Shown here: positions 7,037-8,304 of the stretch, piece by piece
Layout of the letters: each line of letters begins with the position of its first letter
Position numbering within the stretch: the stretch's first letter is position 1
Assembly: GCA_013619005.1 (NCBI GenBank)
Contig: JABXKY010000224.1
Location: 1 to 8,304, forward strand
Source: Candidatus Bathyarchaeota archaeon
GTDB lineage: Archaea > Thermoproteota > Bathyarchaeia > TCS64
DNA: 8,304 bases
Direction: 5' to 3'
Notes under the pieces: generated by a model
Seen by the model: the letters and a program-made list of their open reading frames with translations, nothing else
Databases searched by the model: none
Told to the model about the DNA's origin: nothing
Translations under genes and position numbers: made by a program

Positions 7037-7924
7037 GTGGGCGATATGCTGTTATCCAAACACCTGAAAGGGTACGAGAAGGACATAGTTGATGTAGTCC
7101 TCGGGGTAGCCGAGGTCTCCAAGACCATCAGCAGGGGTTTCATCACACGGCAGGGAAAAACGGACACCAGCAACGTGTACGGGGAGCAGCAGGCCGCCAT
7201 GGACAAGTGGGCCGACGAGCTGTTGATCAATGAGCTAGGCGGCTCCGGGCTGATCAGGTACCTCGCCTCAGAGGAGCAGCCCGAGTTATTGGAGTTTGAG
7301 TCCGAATCTGACATCGCGTTATCAGTTGACCCGCTTGACGGGTCCTCGTTGCTCGGCGTCAACTTGGCGATGGGAACTATCGTTGGCATACACCGTGGAG
7401 GTGTCCTGAAGCCGGGTGAGGAAATGGTTGGTGCCGTGTACATCATCTACGGTCCCTTGACAGTGCTGGTTTACTCTCTCGGTGATGGGGTACACGAGTT
7501 CGCGCTGAACACCGACGGCGATTTTATCCTCCAGAAAGAGAATATGACAATTGGCTCCGAGAAGAGGATGGGGCCAGGGGCGGCAAGAAACACGTACCTA
7601 CCGTTCCACGAGGAGTACATATCCAAACTTGAGGCCGACGGATACAAGATAAGGTTCAGCGGCTCATTCGTCGCGGATGTCCACCAGATACTGCACAAGG
7701 GCGGCGTATTCACCTACCCAGGGTACCAGGGTAGCGTGAGGGGCAAGCTACGGCTTCTGTTCGAGTGCGCTCCCATGGGGTACATCGTTACCCAGGCGGG
7801 TGGGGCGGTCAGCGACGGATACGTTGACCTCCTCTCAATTGTCCCAGAATCAATCTCGGAGCGTGTTCCCGTCTACATCGGCGGGAAGAGGGAGATCAAT
7901 CTCATCATGGGGCTCCCCAAGTAA
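7037..7924 (+). CDS. fbp: Class I fructose-1,6-bisphosphatase
   Basis: The enzyme hydrolyses fructose-1,6-bisphosphate to fructose-6-phosphate and phosphate, the committed step of gluconeogenesis. The 295-residue product has the metal-site motifs of the class: ASEEQ (Glu79, Glu80), VDPLDGSS (Asp98, Asp101), and GKLRLLFE (Glu243 at its end). It also has FSGSFVADVHQIL (208-220), GGVFTYPG and AGGAVSDG, typical of class I FBPase rather than of the related inositol monophosphatase family. It is shorter than the usual 330 or so residues, mainly at the N-terminus, where the AMP-inhibition site of classical enzymes lies. The GTG at 7037 is taken as start; ATG at 7046 would remove three residues. It follows trmO by 35 bases and complements ppdK in the same window. 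Most archaea instead use the bifunctional aldolase/phosphatase. Confidence 0.93.
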   Translation: MGDMLLSKHLKGYEKDIVDVVLGVAEVSKTISRGFITRQGKTDTSNVYGEQQAAMDKWADELLINELGGSGLIRYLASEEQPELLEFESESDIALSVDPLDGSSLLGVNLAMGTIVGIHRGGVLKPGEEMVGAVYIIYGPLTVLVYSLGDGVHEFALNTDGDFILQKENMTIGSEKRMGPGAARNTYLPFHEEYISKLEADGYKIRFSGSFVADVHQILHKGGVFTYPGYQGSVRGKLRLLFECAPMGYIVTQAGGAVSDGYVDLLSIVPESISERVPVYIGGKREINLIMGLPK

Positions 7925-7960
7925 ATTCACTAGTCTCCGACGTTACGTGACAATGGTAAT

Positions 7961-7987
7961 AAAAAATCGTAGATAATATGAGAAAAA
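7961..7987 (-). terminator. T-runs after the small winged-helix gene
   Basis: On the minus strand a five-T run (7983-7987) and then a six-T run (7961-7966) lie 27-53 bases beyond the stop of the gene at 8014. Either could end its transcript. No comparable T-run is seen on the plus strand just after fbp. Confidence 0.4.
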
Positions 7988-8013
7988 TGTTGTTGACAAG
8001 ATATTGTATGGGT

Positions 8014-8262
8014 CTAGTCAAGATATTCAAACGCGTCTGGAGATGTGTAATATTTTCCATCGGCGAAGAGAAGGGCCTCACTGATCTTCAGCTCCTTGAG
8101 AACTTTGAAGAGTTTTCCTTCCTTGATCTTTGTGGCTTTTATCTCTTTGAATGTTTTTGGTTCCTTACAATGGGTCAGTACCTTTAGGCAGTTCTCATCG
8201 AGTATCTGCTTCTTCAGTGATTCTACGTTTATTGCCAAATTGACACCTGCATAGACTGCCAT
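8014..8262 (-). CDS. Small winged-helix-like protein
   Basis: This is an 82-residue protein not recognised as a named family. After a 13-residue N-terminus, residues 14-32 (VESLKKQILDENCLKVLTH) look like a first helix. KTFKEIKAT (37-45) fits helix 2, IKEGKLFKVLKELKISEA (46-63) a recognition helix, and LLFADGKYYTSPD (64-76) a small beta wing. This order is that of winged helix-turn-helix regulators. It is Lys-rich in the helices, and Cys25 and Cys32 are present. A full gene is more likely than chance, because a strong TATA-like stretch lies just upstream and T-runs lie downstream. It is convergent with fbp, with an 89-base gap. What it regulates, if anything, is unknown; its own promoter is a candidate. 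Confidence 0.68.
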   Translation of the reverse strand: MAVYAGVNLAINVESLKKQILDENCLKVLTHCKEPKTFKEIKATKIKEGKLFKVLKELKISEALLFADGKYYTSPDAFEYLD

Positions 8263-8288
8263 GATATATACTATATATAATATATGTC
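8263..8288 (-). promoter_or_regulatory. TATA-rich promoter of the winged-helix gene
   Basis: The minus strand holds an almost unbroken alternating TA stretch up to the ATG at 8262. CATATATT at 8279-8286 is centred close to the distance expected for a leaderless start, and other registers of the run could also act. No ribosome binding site is visible. Confidence 0.5.
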
Positions 8289-8304
8289 TAGGCTAACGTA
8301 ATAG

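Noticed and set aside
6760..7446. Minus-strand frame of 228 codons opposite trmO and fbp
   Set aside because: It spans two real genes in antisense and is rich in Ser/Pro/Arg with no recognisable domain.
7978..8187. Plus-strand frame of 69 codons with hydrophobic C-terminus
   Set aside because: It is antisense to the winged-helix-like gene, whose product, promoter and T-run terminators fit better.

Overview
The window reads as a chromosomal segment of an archaeon. Most genes have an AT-rich, TATA-like box about 20-40 bases before the start codon and little or no leader (clearest at 119-126 for the gene starting at 152). Several genes appear to end at T-runs rather than hairpin terminators. 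The gene set (pyruvate phosphate dikinase, DUF362, an archaeal SPL-like radical SAM protein, TrmO, class I fructose-bisphosphatase) also fits an archaeon. The lineage cannot be fixed from the sequence alone; no rRNA, tRNA or other marker is present.

Layout: a flavodoxin-like gene runs off the left edge on the minus strand (1-74) and diverges from a radical SAM gene on the plus strand (152-955). That gene meets, stop codon to stop codon within one TTAA, a minus-strand pair of related VOC/glyoxalase-fold genes (952-1317, 1356-1718). Upstream of them on the same strand is ppdK (1767-4565). A gene-free stretch of 817 bases follows (4566-5382). It holds a set of short palindromes and a perfect 43-base inverted repeat around a 109-base loop. 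A DUF362 gene (5383-6534, minus) comes next, diverging from trmO (6615-7001) and fbp (7037-7924) on the plus strand. The window ends with a small winged-helix-like gene on the minus strand (8014-8262).

Together, ppdK and fbp point to gluconeogenesis or reversible glycolysis: pyruvate to PEP, and fructose-1,6-bisphosphate to fructose-6-phosphate. TrmO modifies tRNA. The radical SAM, flavodoxin-like and DUF362 proteins suggest redox chemistry typical of an anaerobe, but their substrates are unknown.

The part most worth following up is 4750-5180. It has an orphan TATA-like element with a 7-3-7 palindrome beside it, two exact and one near copy of ATTGG-N2-CCAAT, a 6-2-6 palindrome, and the 195-base hairpin element. 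That element has exactly matching arm ends, CCTT on both flanks and an internal degenerate repeat. It could be a MITE-like insertion, a structured RNA gene or a regulatory/replication site; the sequence alone does not decide.
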